IMG/VR virus record: IMGVR_UViG_3300032271_000084
Coordinates: 1 to 43,039 of that record
Length of the DNA stretch: 43,039 bases
Source: a virus
Reading direction: 5' to 3' (one strand)
Made by a program: the position numbers and the translations under genes. A model generated the notes under the pieces. That model worked only from the letters and a program-made list of their open reading frames with translations, was not told the origin of the DNA and searched no databases. Of this stretch, positions 8,601 to 16,236 are shown in pieces; position 1 is the first letter of the stretch; each line of letters begins with the position of its first letter.

Positions 8601-9864
8601 GAGCTTTAGTTTGGCCTTCTACTTTAGGAGTCTTAATGTTCTCAGCTTCGTGTTGAAGAACAAAGTCAGCCCACTCTTGAGGTGTTTTAAACGCATCCGC
8701 AGCAATAGGAAACACACCCTCAACTTTAGGTTTAGTCCAAGCTTTGTCTAAAAATTGTTGGTACGTATGTTCTGGGTGTATAGAGACCTCATTAGTCTCA
8801 TGTTTGTACCTAGCACCGACAACACTGCCATCAGAGCGTGTCATACCACGATCTATAGATACAGGCAACCCACCAACTGTTTCTGGGACATTAAACAGGT
8901 CAAAGTTTTTATCACCAGCAGTACGCAAGTCACCACTTTGTAAGCCCATCTTAACGTCTGAAAGCTTCTCTACTTGTCCCAAATCTTTAGCACGGTTCCA
9001 AGCTTCTTTACGATCTAAGAAGTTACCGTTCTCATCAACAAAACCTTGTGTATGTGTGTCAGCAGTCTCAGTTTTACGAAGTGGGTCGTGCATAGGCCCA
9101 TGCAACTCTACCTCACCAGTCTCATTGTTTTTAAACGCAGTCTGTACAATCTTAGCTTGAGCATCTTTTTTAGCTTTATTTTCTTTAAGTTTGTCAAGAA
9201 AAGCTTTTTGTTGTTCAGGTGTAGAGTTAACTTTAGACGGTTGATCTGGGGTCAACGGAGCTTCCGTAGATGTACTGTGTACACTCTTACGTTCTTTGGT
9301 AGCAATGTCTTTAATTACTTGTTTACCAGCAGTTAAAGCAGCTTTGCCACCCTCAGTGCCACCAACTAACATACCAACGTTAGCCATAAGAGGAACAGCT
9401 TCTGAAGGAATTCCAGTAGCAGCTTCTAGTTTTTTGCCACCTGCTTCTAGTTTTTTACTAAACCAAGACATAGCTTGAGGCAAAGGAGCATTAGCATAAG
9501 ACTCAGCTTCTCCAAACAAAGATACGATCTTTTGCATTGGATTCATTAGAGACTGACCTATAGCTTCACCTACTTTAGCTCCACGACCATATGCTTGTTT
9601 AGGAGTTTCTCCAGTAAAAGGACTGGCTAACATACCACCTGTAGTAGTAAGTAATTCAGCACCAGTAGCTGCTACAAATCCAGGAGCAGACAAAGGGAAG
9701 TCTAGAGCAGAAGCAGTGCCTGCTACAAATGCTTTACCAAGCTTAGAAGCAGTAGATGGTTGTGCAGCAGCCTCAGAAGCTACAGGCGTAGCTGTAGTGG
9801 GGTCAAATGCACTAGCAGCAGGTTTATCTTCAACTGGTGTGGCAGTAGATGGATCAAACGCCAT
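5659..9864 (-). CDS. giant internal virion / ejection protein with ART-like and degenerate peptidase-like segments, 1401 aa
   Basis: I choose ATG 9864 (MAFDPSTATP), because GGGAG lies 9 bases upstream and the ATG overlaps the previous stop; an ATG 15 bases upstream lacks a ribosome binding site. The N-terminus repeats AFDPxTATPV, followed by Ala/Gly-rich hydrophobic stretches (about 35-190). FKTPQEWADFVLQHEAEN (near 392-409) resembles a zincin HExxH helix with the second His replaced by Asn. KTIYHGTSS (about 462-470) with later SVSFSHDS and DRYAG resembles an ADP-ribosyltransferase fold. The C-terminal half is helical and ends in a charged coiled coil. Large multi-domain proteins of this type are ejected with DNA. 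It is the last of three ejection-type genes. Confidence 0.72.
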   Translation of the reverse strand: MAFDPSTATPVEDKPAASAFDPTTATPVASEAAAQPSTASKLGKAFVAGTASALDFPLSAPGFVAATGAELLTTTGGMLASPFTGETPKQAYGRGAKVGEAIGQSLMNPMQKIVSLFGEAESYANAPLPQAMSWFSKKLEAGGKKLEAATGIPSEAVPLMANVGMLVGGTEGGKAALTAGKQVIKDIATKERKSVHSTSTEAPLTPDQPSKVNSTPEQQKAFLDKLKENKAKKDAQAKIVQTAFKNNETGEVELHGPMHDPLRKTETADTHTQGFVDENGNFLDRKEAWNRAKDLGQVEKLSDVKMGLQSGDLRTAGDKNFDLFNVPETVGGLPVSIDRGMTRSDGSVVGARYKHETNEVSIHPEHTYQQFLDKAWTKPKVEGVFPIAADAFKTPQEWADFVLQHEAENIKTPKVEGQTKAQYENQTNKAALQTLAEKKAKATGEPATEFRAATLDDTVAPKTIYHGTSSQNVQIDSAGNLILRPSSNFSGKTNSVSFSHDSRVSDRYAGDSVTKQSDELIDDPEALDKLKPVSIEISSDAVKSLSRENREEWAVNTTEPVVIPKGKYKVVEIDPARLKKSNAEYYSGKMEEPIIEWNKSTTEPKATEPAAETKPAEPAVDRTKTDPRDVKSQQEFNEIAQEIYEKHGETKAIEFFEGYKEYQKTWKTPIAETEKFVGINLRNKAANERITSNNTKDLLDMAGNEVDLNKLTYDIDKGVTLTGKAKEIATKFRALMDSLGKKALDAGVINGWHEDYVARNVVSEGAAPPTALKEFMNDIFGMGGAKGEGVKTTTKYGKERVLKTREDLVAHIDGINAWLADNGENYRFKLKTDNLAEIYHDYAMSVEKAIENKNLVASLKQVRNVNGESLIREVNKDNPIPYGWKPIESAQFSGEAVHPDLEPALKFVFDAGPKDLMKALGMISQVTKRINVIGSFFHAKSMMEVMSSAQIPIWTPIKEAIVLPLVERGVRAATGRDLKLSAISKAVEQYRKGGVGENVDKWIRESGLQLEAPEDVSQGVLSSVGKFADSMIGKYGPKTRVLEKSLSTVEKYTLGIFDKYTWDYLHTGGKIMVADAYLDKARIQAARDGKPFDEAQQRKEIAGFVNNSFGGLNWFDAATQTQNEFAKRIAMSTYSPEGRRALQVALFAPDWTLSTLRAFTSALPKDLNPTKWQPVEGIKGMMAPTTKADYARLYQFKTALTYLTLINGINMMTANRPVWENKDPTRIEWPDGTSMQAMKHAMEPYHWIADPDKTFASKLGFIPKALWVGLAGTEYASPQAQKIVPENITGNATTDAYLSRAKVIAQSAIPFQAQASMSAPEGEGLKRALLGTAGFPMYGSTPEQKKLARAERELRTKENAWEYRDKEIKAGRKDYTSKHAQEKRSLETQRKNLEKQRAKQQ

Positions 9865-11156
9865 TATTGAGGCTCCCATTTACCGTTTACATACTTAGCC
9901 TTATTGCCTTTGGCATCTGTGTAAACTTTACCCTCTTCAAATTTAGGAGCACTTGGTTTGGTACTAGTAACATCTGGCTTAGCAACAGGCTTTGCCGCTG
10001 CTTCTATTTGCTGTGGCGTTAATTGTTTTTCAGACGTAGCGGCATCAACAATGTTTAGTTGGTGCATAAGCCTGTCCCTAGTTCCTGATGGAGGAAGACG
10101 CTTAGCAACTTCTACAAGAGCATCATTCTTCTTTTTACTTAGCTTGTCAAGCTCAGATGTTATGCGAGTAACTTCAGCAGAAGTTTTAGGATCAGGTTTA
10201 CCACTAAGACGTTCTAGGTTAGCTTTGCTTTGAAGGTCAGCTAGGTCTCTGTTGAGACGTTCAATAGAAGGTTTGTTAACAGAGTCAATACGACGCTCTT
10301 CTTCAGCGTACAACCTACCTACCTGTATATCAACACGAGTCTCTTTAGTAGCATCTGCTTTAGCTTCTGCTGCTGTTACACCCATTTGTTTAACTTGAAT
10401 TCTTGTGTCACCAGCAATCTTTGCAGCTTTAATGTGAGCTTCGTTAACAGTCTTTTGTTTTATTAATGCTCCCTCAATCTTTTGTTGAGTAATTTGTGCT
10501 ACTCCAGAATTGATTTGACCAAGAAGAGAATCACGCTTTTGTTCAGGAGTAAATTTATTCCAGTTAGCATTTCCAACAGCAGCAATAGCAGACTTAGTAA
10601 CAGACTCTGGCAAGTTGTTTACGTACTCACCAAGTTGTTCTTTGGGAATAGATTTGATGTTTGCTAGTGCCCTGTTCATCTCTTGAGCATGGGTATCTAA
10701 TTCTGTTTGTTTAGCTTTAGCTGTACGTTGTGCAGCCAATTCAATACCAGCATTGTTTTTAAAGTATGCTTCTGAATCATTTGTAGCACCAAGTACTGCT
10801 AGATTAAGAATCCTAGCAGCAGAAATGTCGTCACCTGATTTCATAGCAGCTTTAAACTCAGGGCTGTTCATAGCAGCTTGAGTAGCTTGTTTTGATTCTT
10901 CACCAGCTTTAATGCCAGTGTTAGTCAACATGTTGCTAAGCTTATTTTTTTCTAAAATAGCTTGATCTTCTTGTAACTTAATAGCGGCTTCTTGAGGAGC
11001 ATACGCAGCTTTAAGACGATCTTGTTGAAGCTTAAGTTGTGTCTCTTCCGCAGCAGCAGCAGCTTGATCTTTAACGTAAGGAGCAGCAGCCATGTTTTGC
11101 TGCATTTGCAAAGCTGCTGAACTACCAGCAGCCATATCAGACATCATATAAGCCAT
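9864..11156 (-). CDS. internal virion / ejection protein, coiled-coil rich, 430 aa
   Basis: A very good ribosome binding site, GGAGG, sits 7 bases before ATG 11156. The protein is dominated by Ala, Gln, Lys and Glu helices (for example AAAAAEETQLKLQQDRLKAAY and later TRITSELDKLSKKKNDALVEVA), with Met-rich Ala segments at the N-terminus. There are no enzymatic motifs. It lies between a Gly-rich protein and the 1401-aa protein in the position of the middle T7/P22-type ejection proteins, so I infer that it forms part of the trans-envelope DNA conduit. Its stop overlaps the next ATG (TAATG). Confidence 0.65.
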   Translation of the reverse strand: MAYMMSDMAAGSSAALQMQQNMAAAPYVKDQAAAAAEETQLKLQQDRLKAAYAPQEAAIKLQEDQAILEKNKLSNMLTNTGIKAGEESKQATQAAMNSPEFKAAMKSGDDISAARILNLAVLGATNDSEAYFKNNAGIELAAQRTAKAKQTELDTHAQEMNRALANIKSIPKEQLGEYVNNLPESVTKSAIAAVGNANWNKFTPEQKRDSLLGQINSGVAQITQQKIEGALIKQKTVNEAHIKAAKIAGDTRIQVKQMGVTAAEAKADATKETRVDIQVGRLYAEEERRIDSVNKPSIERLNRDLADLQSKANLERLSGKPDPKTSAEVTRITSELDKLSKKKNDALVEVAKRLPPSGTRDRLMHQLNIVDAATSEKQLTPQQIEAAAKPVAKPDVTSTKPSAPKFEEGKVYTDAKGNKAKYVNGKWEPQ

Positions 11157-11159
11157 ATA

Positions 11160-12203
11160 TTAACCTCCAAGGTAATCTAGAGGATTAAAACCAGACATAT
11201 CAGGAGTGCTTAGTTGCCCTGCTGCTTGCAAGTAATTAGGAGTAGCAGACATAGCAGCGTTGTTTGATAGCATAGTACCGTAATTAGTTATACCACCAAG
11301 ATTACCAAACATACCACCAAGACCACTAACACCTTGTCCAATAGCACCAATACCTTGCATAACACCTGCTTGTTGTTGGTTTTGCATAGTGTTAGCAAGT
11401 TGTGCCCCACCCAAAGGATTGGCACTAGCACCAGAGCCAGTAGCAAGACGGTTAAGGTAGTCCGTCATAAAACCATAGTAACCCTGTTGAGCTTGCTTTT
11501 GAAGAGCAGCAGCTTCACCACCTGAATACAGTTGACCAGTAGCAGCTCCAGCTCTTTGGGTAGCTTGCAAAGCAGGTTGCATTACTCCCGTATTATATTG
11601 AGTGTAACCGGGCATACCTTGAATGTTAGTAGTACCTCCGGGTTGTAGAGCACCTGCATATTGAGCAGCTAGTCCAGAACGATATTGAGCAAATGGATCA
11701 CCCGTAGTAGACCCGCTACTACCACCACCAGTAAGAGCATTGATACCACCAGCAATATTTAAAATGCTACCTAGGTTTCCTGTACCAAATATGTTTCCAC
11801 CAAAACTAGTGGCATCACCGGTTGAACTATCCATACTACCCCCTGTTGTATTACTGCTGCCAAAAGTATTGCTGCCTCCTAAATACCCACCAAGCATACC
11901 GCCACCAATTGCTCCAATAGGCCCAGCTAATGCTCCACCAAACATTTTGCCAAGAATACTTCCTGCAACGTTTCCAAAACCAGAAGAGCCCCCACCACCT
12001 CCTCCACCTGAACCAGTTGGGCCTCCACCTATACCTTGTCCTGCTGCACTTGCTCCGGTTCCAGATAAACCACTTCCCATGCCAGCAAATCCCATACCAG
12101 CACGAGCAGCACTTCCATCTGAAGAACCACCCGATTCTCCACCGCTACCATCTTCTCTAAAAGAGTAGCCTAGTGCTTTGCGCTTTAATTCTAGTATGTT
12201 CAT
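11160..12203 (-). CDS. Gly-rich internal virion / DNA-ejection protein, 347 aa
   Basis: After a short charged N-terminus (MNILELKRKALGYSFRED), residues about 18-165 are almost entirely Gly, Ser and Ala, with glycine-zipper stretches such as MFGGALAGPIGAIGGGMLGGY that could insert into membranes. The C-terminal half (YRSGLAAQYAGAL...GGEAAALQKQAQQGYYGFMTDYLNRL) is helical and resembles DNA-transfer proteins of P22-like and related podoviruses. Proposed role: first of three ejection proteins. It starts 12 bases after the tail-hub gene. Confidence 0.62.
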   Translation of the reverse strand: MNILELKRKALGYSFREDGSGGESGGSSDGSAARAGMGFAGMGSGLSGTGASAAGQGIGGGPTGSGGGGGGGSSGFGNVAGSILGKMFGGALAGPIGAIGGGMLGGYLGGSNTFGSSNTTGGSMDSSTGDATSFGGNIFGTGNLGSILNIAGGINALTGGGSSGSTTGDPFAQYRSGLAAQYAGALQPGGTTNIQGMPGYTQYNTGVMQPALQATQRAGAATGQLYSGGEAAALQKQAQQGYYGFMTDYLNRLATGSGASANPLGGAQLANTMQNQQQAGVMQGIGAIGQGVSGLGGMFGNLGGITNYGTMLSNNAAMSATPNYLQAAGQLSTPDMSGFNPLDYLGG

Positions 12204-12215
12204 ATTGTTTTTTAG

Positions 12216-14132
12216 TTAGCGTCTATAACGTCCACCACCAACACCTTGTTCTTGATCCATCTCACCTATTCTGAAATCTATTTCAGCTCCATCTAAACGT
12301 AAGGGGCAGTTACTAGTAACAAGGAACTCCCAAGCCCTACGACGATCAGAACCGCTTAGATAAATTTGCGAACGAGAAGCGTTAAGGTCTACAGACCTGT
12401 AGCTAGACCAAGTTTTGTAGTCATCACCACTATGTCGTATTTGCATAGTGCCTACAACCTTGTCTCCAATAATCTCAAGCCTACCGTAAAACTTACGTTT
12501 GGTAACACCATTGTCCATGATGTCTGTAACTGTGCGGCAGTAAATAGCTTGTCCGTCATCTTGATACGTATTGGTATCAAAGTAATATATAACGGCTGTG
12601 TCGTCATCTAGTACGTATGGAACATTATTTACTTCAGCATAAAAACTGGGACGGAAATAAGACTCTACATACGTACCAGCATTAGGTTGATCGTTAGAAG
12701 CAATGGCGTATTGTGTCCATGTGTACCACATCTTCTCATCTAGATCAAACACAAGGGTCTGATTAGTTTTGTGTAGCGTTAGTATGTAAAGAGTGTGCCC
12801 ATTAAGCTTGTAGCAATAGGCTGTTACTTTACTCATGTCATCTGCTTCTAAATGCTTGTCTACGCTTTCTGTGGAGATTTTAACAGGACTAACACCATCC
12901 ATTAAATAAACACTACGACCATGAGTTTTAGTGGAACCTATCCACAACACAGTGTTAGTAGTAGAAACGATGCTGTCACCGTTAGCACACCCAATTTCAG
13001 ATGTATAGCTTTGAGATACAGACAGCGGAGAACCTACGGCGTTAGCATTGTCGTAGAAAAACTGCATACTATTTTTACCCATAGCTACCAAGTAGTTAAG
13101 GTGTTTAACAATACCTACTAAGGTGTCTGTAGTCTGTTCAAACGTAATGTAATTTAAAGCATCCCAAGAAGTTGGGTCACCTAAATTAGAGTTGTATATA
13201 CGGTTAGTAGTTGTACCAATAAACACGTAGTTGTCTAAGAACACAGCACCAGCTACATAGGGGCCACTAGGAAAAGAAGCTAATGCAGGGGTTAAAACAC
13301 CGCTAGAACCGTTGTCACTAAAAGTTATAGTGCCAGACACAGAAGCAACGTTTGCAGTGTCTAGGGTCACTGTAGTGCCTGCTACGTTAGTTACCTTAGC
13401 ATTAGGAGCTACACCACTACCTGTAGCAAACATACCAACATAAATGCCAGTAGAGCTAGACACAGTAATGCTAAAAAATCCACTAGAGCCTGTACCAGTG
13501 GGTGTTACAGTACCGGGCTTATTAATAGTGCAAGTAGGTGCAGAGCTTAGACCACTACCAGCATTAGTAATAAAAACAGACGTAATGTTTCCGTTAACAA
13601 CTGTAGGTGTAGCAGCAACAGTACTGCCACCAGAAAACGTTAGGGTAATCCCTGAGCTGTAATTAAAACCAGCATTATCAATGCCTATAGAGACTACTTT
13701 GTCGTTAACTATTTGAGTAAAGACATTGCTGTTACTAAGTAAATACCCGTATGCTTTGTTGTGAAAAAACAAGTAAGCATCAAGAAATGTTTTAACAAAG
13801 TAGCAGGGATAACCCGAAGCCGAGGTGTTGCCTACAACTGTAGTAGCCTTAGTTATTGGATCAGTAGAGTACACCGTAGTAGCAGGTGGACTACCTAAGT
13901 TATTAATAACAGATATGAGCTTGTTATTAAAAGATGTTAAACCAAAGCTAGGTGTGTAGTCAGGAGACACTACTGGAACTACTTTAGTAAAAAATACAAG
14001 CCCGGGTCGTTTAACAAACTCTCGTTTTTGATCCCGTGTTTCAAAGACACAGTTAGAAGAATAAGAGTCTTTAGCAAAGCTACCTGAACGGCTCTCAATG
14101 GGCTGTGTAAGGGGTATACGTTCTGTTGCCAT
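12216..14132 (-). CDS. tail-hub / packaged-DNA stabilization protein, P22 gp10-like, 638 aa
   Basis: The N-terminus (ERIPLTQPIESRSGSFAKDSYSSNCVFET) and the long beta-propeller-like body with repeated aromatic turns (DNYVFIGTTTNRIYNS, GKNSMQFFYDNANAVG, TVLWIGSTKTHGRSVYLMDG) match the podovirus tail-hub family that includes P22 gp10. Residues about 150-280 look like an inserted Gly/Thr/Ser-rich Ig-like beta domain (VTVSSSTGIYVG-type). It follows the gp4-like gene at a 2-base gap, the same order as in P22. Role: closes the head-tail channel and carries the tail tip and spikes. Confidence 0.68.
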   Translation of the reverse strand: MATERIPLTQPIESRSGSFAKDSYSSNCVFETRDQKREFVKRPGLVFFTKVVPVVSPDYTPSFGLTSFNNKLISVINNLGSPPATTVYSTDPITKATTVVGNTSASGYPCYFVKTFLDAYLFFHNKAYGYLLSNSNVFTQIVNDKVVSIGIDNAGFNYSSGITLTFSGGSTVAATPTVVNGNITSVFITNAGSGLSSAPTCTINKPGTVTPTGTGSSGFFSITVSSSTGIYVGMFATGSGVAPNAKVTNVAGTTVTLDTANVASVSGTITFSDNGSSGVLTPALASFPSGPYVAGAVFLDNYVFIGTTTNRIYNSNLGDPTSWDALNYITFEQTTDTLVGIVKHLNYLVAMGKNSMQFFYDNANAVGSPLSVSQSYTSEIGCANGDSIVSTTNTVLWIGSTKTHGRSVYLMDGVSPVKISTESVDKHLEADDMSKVTAYCYKLNGHTLYILTLHKTNQTLVFDLDEKMWYTWTQYAIASNDQPNAGTYVESYFRPSFYAEVNNVPYVLDDDTAVIYYFDTNTYQDDGQAIYCRTVTDIMDNGVTKRKFYGRLEIIGDKVVGTMQIRHSGDDYKTWSSYRSVDLNASRSQIYLSGSDRRRAWEFLVTSNCPLRLDGAEIDFRIGEMDQEQGVGGGRYRR

Positions 14133-14134
14133 GC

Positions 14135-14899
14135 TTACCCCCTGTAAGCAGTGCTGCCAGTAGAACGGAAGTCAGGACTAAAGAATGTGCTAGCTGCTTC
14201 AACATCCCAATCAGACAACTTCTCTTTGTACATAACAGCACGTTGAGAAATCTCTTGTCGAGAGTTCATAGGTACACCATATTGCAAAGCTAATTCGTCA
14301 GCAAGACTCCACACCAAACAGTTCATCCACTCATTAGGAAAGTCTGGAACATCAGAAGATGCAGCTACGTCATTTAAAGGAAGCTGAACAACAAGGTGTA
14401 GTTGAAGATTGTTTTGAGAGTTTGTATCAGGCGTAAGGTACACATACAAGATGCCATTAAGCTTTTTAACGTCATAGAAGATAGTGTTGGCTGTACCTGT
14501 AGAGTACTTAGAACCCAATACGTTGTACTCTTGTTTAGACACAACTAAAACTGGCGTATCAATATACGGAGTGCTCTGTATGTTGCGATAGAACCCTTGG
14601 ATACATTTTAAGGGCCTATCAGTAATAGCAACAGTAGGGGCTTGGGTGTCATACATTAAGTCTGAGTTAGACCCACCAAGAATGTAGCTAGCCTTACCGC
14701 TAGTAAGCGGAACAATAATTTCAGAGACTTTCCAAAGCTTAAGACCATCAATGCTAAATTGTTTAACAAGTAGGTTAAGTACCATAGCAGCATTAGCTAT
14801 AGTGTTGGCATCAGGTGTATCCCCGATTTCAAGCACACCAAGCTTACCAAGAGCTAGTGTAATAATTTGATCTCTGGTAACAGAATAAGTACTGCTCAT
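14135..14899 (-). CDS. head-to-tail adaptor, P22 gp4-like, 254 aa
   Basis: TRDQIITLALGKLGVLEIGDTPDANTIANAAMVLNLLVKQFSIDGLKLW (residues 8-57) is typical of the P22 gp4 tail-accessory/adaptor family. The helical N-domain binds the portal ring, and a C-terminal extension with AVMYKEKLSDWDVEA follows. The product would attach beneath the portal and seal packaged DNA. It is followed by the gp10-like gene, which supports the call. Its start overlaps the previous stop (ATGA). Confidence 0.72.
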   Translation of the reverse strand: MSSTYSVTRDQIITLALGKLGVLEIGDTPDANTIANAAMVLNLLVKQFSIDGLKLWKVSEIIVPLTSGKASYILGGSNSDLMYDTQAPTVAITDRPLKCIQGFYRNIQSTPYIDTPVLVVSKQEYNVLGSKYSTGTANTIFYDVKKLNGILYVYLTPDTNSQNNLQLHLVVQLPLNDVAASSDVPDFPNEWMNCLVWSLADELALQYGVPMNSRQEISQRAVMYKEKLSDWDVEAASTFFSPDFRSTGSTAYRG

Positions 14900-15309
14900 A
14901 TAACACCTGTAAAGTCGTTTAATCCGGGATTAAGTTTGCCAGCTACGGCACACCCAGCAATAGCTGTAAAAGGAAAAGCTATAGAACCCTCCATAGTACA
15001 CACAGGTCGGTAACCATTATCAATGCCTGCTCTAGCACAATCTGCTTGTCCGTAATCTGCAAGTCCTTGAGAGCTTATGGGAGTACAAGAAAAAATAAAA
15101 TAGTCTGAAGACTCTGGTCTAGTCCAAGGTGGTGCTTGTATGTCTGCTACACCGTGTACAAAGTCTTGGGGTTGTCTAGGTTCCCAATCTCCTTCACACA
15201 CCATAAGCCCGTCCCACCGCATACGCAGTTCATGGGACTTGTACATTCTTCCACACTCGTCACATATGACGTTCCAAGAACCTGAGTCGTATCTTGGCGT
15301 ATAAGACAT
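14896..15309 (-). CDS. zinc-ribbon-type virion-region protein, 137 aa
   Basis: Residues 12-50 carry CDECGRMYKSHELRMRWDG...VCEGDWEPRQPQDF, with Cys16, Cys19, Cys38 and Asp41 as probable metal ligands. This resembles a small treble-clef/zinc-ribbon phage family with the WEPRQPQDF signature that lies beside tail-adaptor genes in many podoviruses (recollection). The C-terminal part, about residues 70-137, has three further Cys and no domain I know. It overlaps the adaptor gene. Virion location is inferred from context only. Confidence 0.65.
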   Translation of the reverse strand: MSYTPRYDSGSWNVICDECGRMYKSHELRMRWDGLMVCEGDWEPRQPQDFVHGVADIQAPPWTRPESSDYFIFSCTPISSQGLADYGQADCARAGIDNGYRPVCTMEGSIAFPFTAIAGCAVAGKLNPGLNDFTGVI

Positions 15310-15311
15310 GC

Positions 15312-15599
15312 TTAACCTACAAACTCAACTACAGCGTTAACAGGAACACCTTCAGAAAAGGTAACAGACGTTGTTGATGTTTCAGTGTAACTAGAACCTA
15401 ATATTTGCCGTATACCATTGATATATACATTAAGGTTTTTAGCACCTACAGTGTAAGCAAAAGGAACAGTAAACACAGTTTGACCAGACGTAGCTGTAAC
15501 AGTACCACGTTGTTTACCTTGATAAACAAAGTTGTTTACATCGTTAAGCCAAGCAGAAACAATTGGTGTAGTGTTATCAATGAAGTATGTAGTTGCCAT
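15312..15599 (-). CDS. short fibre-adaptor protein with WLNDVN motif, 95 aa
   Basis: The N-terminus (ATTYFIDNTTPIVSAWLNDVN) matches the WLNDVN attachment segment common at the start of podovirus tailspikes and fibres. Residues 30-95 form a small beta-domain, TATSGQTVFTVPFAYTVG...NVYINGIRQ...YTETSTTSVTFSEGVP, known from many phage fibre N-termini. Here the gene stops after that domain, so it is an adaptor without a receptor-binding part. The same WLNDVN segment recurs in the gene at 18785-19156. Confidence 0.65.
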   Translation of the reverse strand: MATTYFIDNTTPIVSAWLNDVNNFVYQGKQRGTVTATSGQTVFTVPFAYTVGAKNLNVYINGIRQILGSSYTETSTTSVTFSEGVPVNAVVEFVG

Positions 15600-15619
15600 A
15601 GTGTGTTCCTAGTAACAAG

Positions 15620-15853
15620 TTACTTGTCTTGTTTACCATCTAACTTATCAAATATCTTAGCAAGCATAGTCTTGATGTCACTCATGTCTTGTCTATAGTC
15701 ATCTCTAGCTACATAAGTTTTAGGCAAGTCTTCACGCAGCTTAGACAAATCAGCTTTAAGCTCTTTAACAGCAGCCCACAATTCCCTAGCAAACCATCCA
15801 AGGACAGCAAAGCCAATTCCTAGAGCTGTGTCAATAAGGTTTTGTGGTTCCAT
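15620..15853 (-). CDS. small membrane-anchored coiled-coil protein, 77 aa
   Basis: One hydrophobic segment at about residues 6-29 (LIDTALGIGFAVLGWFARELWAAV) is followed by a charged coiled coil (KELKADLSKLREDLP...DDYRQDMSDIKTMLAKIFDKLDGKQDK). I recall very similar small proteins in fibre regions of other phages, without known function. The topology (N-terminal anchor, exposed coiled coil) resembles an inner-membrane spanin or holin-associated protein, but it lies far from the lysis block. Function open. Confidence 0.6.
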   Translation of the reverse strand: MEPQNLIDTALGIGFAVLGWFARELWAAVKELKADLSKLREDLPKTYVARDDYRQDMSDIKTMLAKIFDKLDGKQDK

Positions 15854-15859
15854 AATTTA

Positions 15860-16219
15860 TTACTTTGGTTTTGTAACTACTGCCCAAGGCAAAGCAGGTT
15901 CTGCGGCTTTCTGTGCCAACTGACGAGCAATTTGCCCCGCTACTTGTGCTTCACCCTCATCTTTTATAAGACGAGTAAATATTTGCTCATCGCCGTTAAA
16001 ATCTTTCCAAGTTGTAATTTCAGGTGAAAAACACCAAGCAAGTACTTGCTCTTCTGTAAGCTGGTCATAGGGCGTAAAAGAGCTGCTACGCACTAGATTA
16101 CGGGTGTATGTGGCAGAGGCTATGTTGTTGCTATCAATAGCAGTAATTGTCAACTCAACCCGAGTAACCAAGTTGTCTTCAGCTACTGTAACTTTGTTAA
16201 CTGACCATTTAAATTCCAT
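15860..16219 (-). CDS. conserved phage protein beside the tailspike gene, 119 aa
   Basis: ATG 16219 follows AAAGGA at a good distance, so I start the protein at MEFKWSVNKVTV. The first 70 residues form a likely beta-sandwich (NKVTVAEDNLVTRVELTITAIDSNN). Residues 70-119 are helical and end EAQVAGQIARQLAQKAAEPALPW. I recall this combination as a recurrent unknown phage family placed next to fibre genes. It may be a tail-associated factor or a fibre chaperone. It lies 17 bases after the tailspike stop. Confidence 0.65.
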   Translation of the reverse strand: MEFKWSVNKVTVAEDNLVTRVELTITAIDSNNIASATYTRNLVRSSSFTPYDQLTEEQVLAWCFSPEITTWKDFNGDEQIFTRLIKDEGEAQVAGQIARQLAQKAAEPALPWAVVTKPK

Positions 16220-16236
16220 GATTGTTCCTTTAATGA

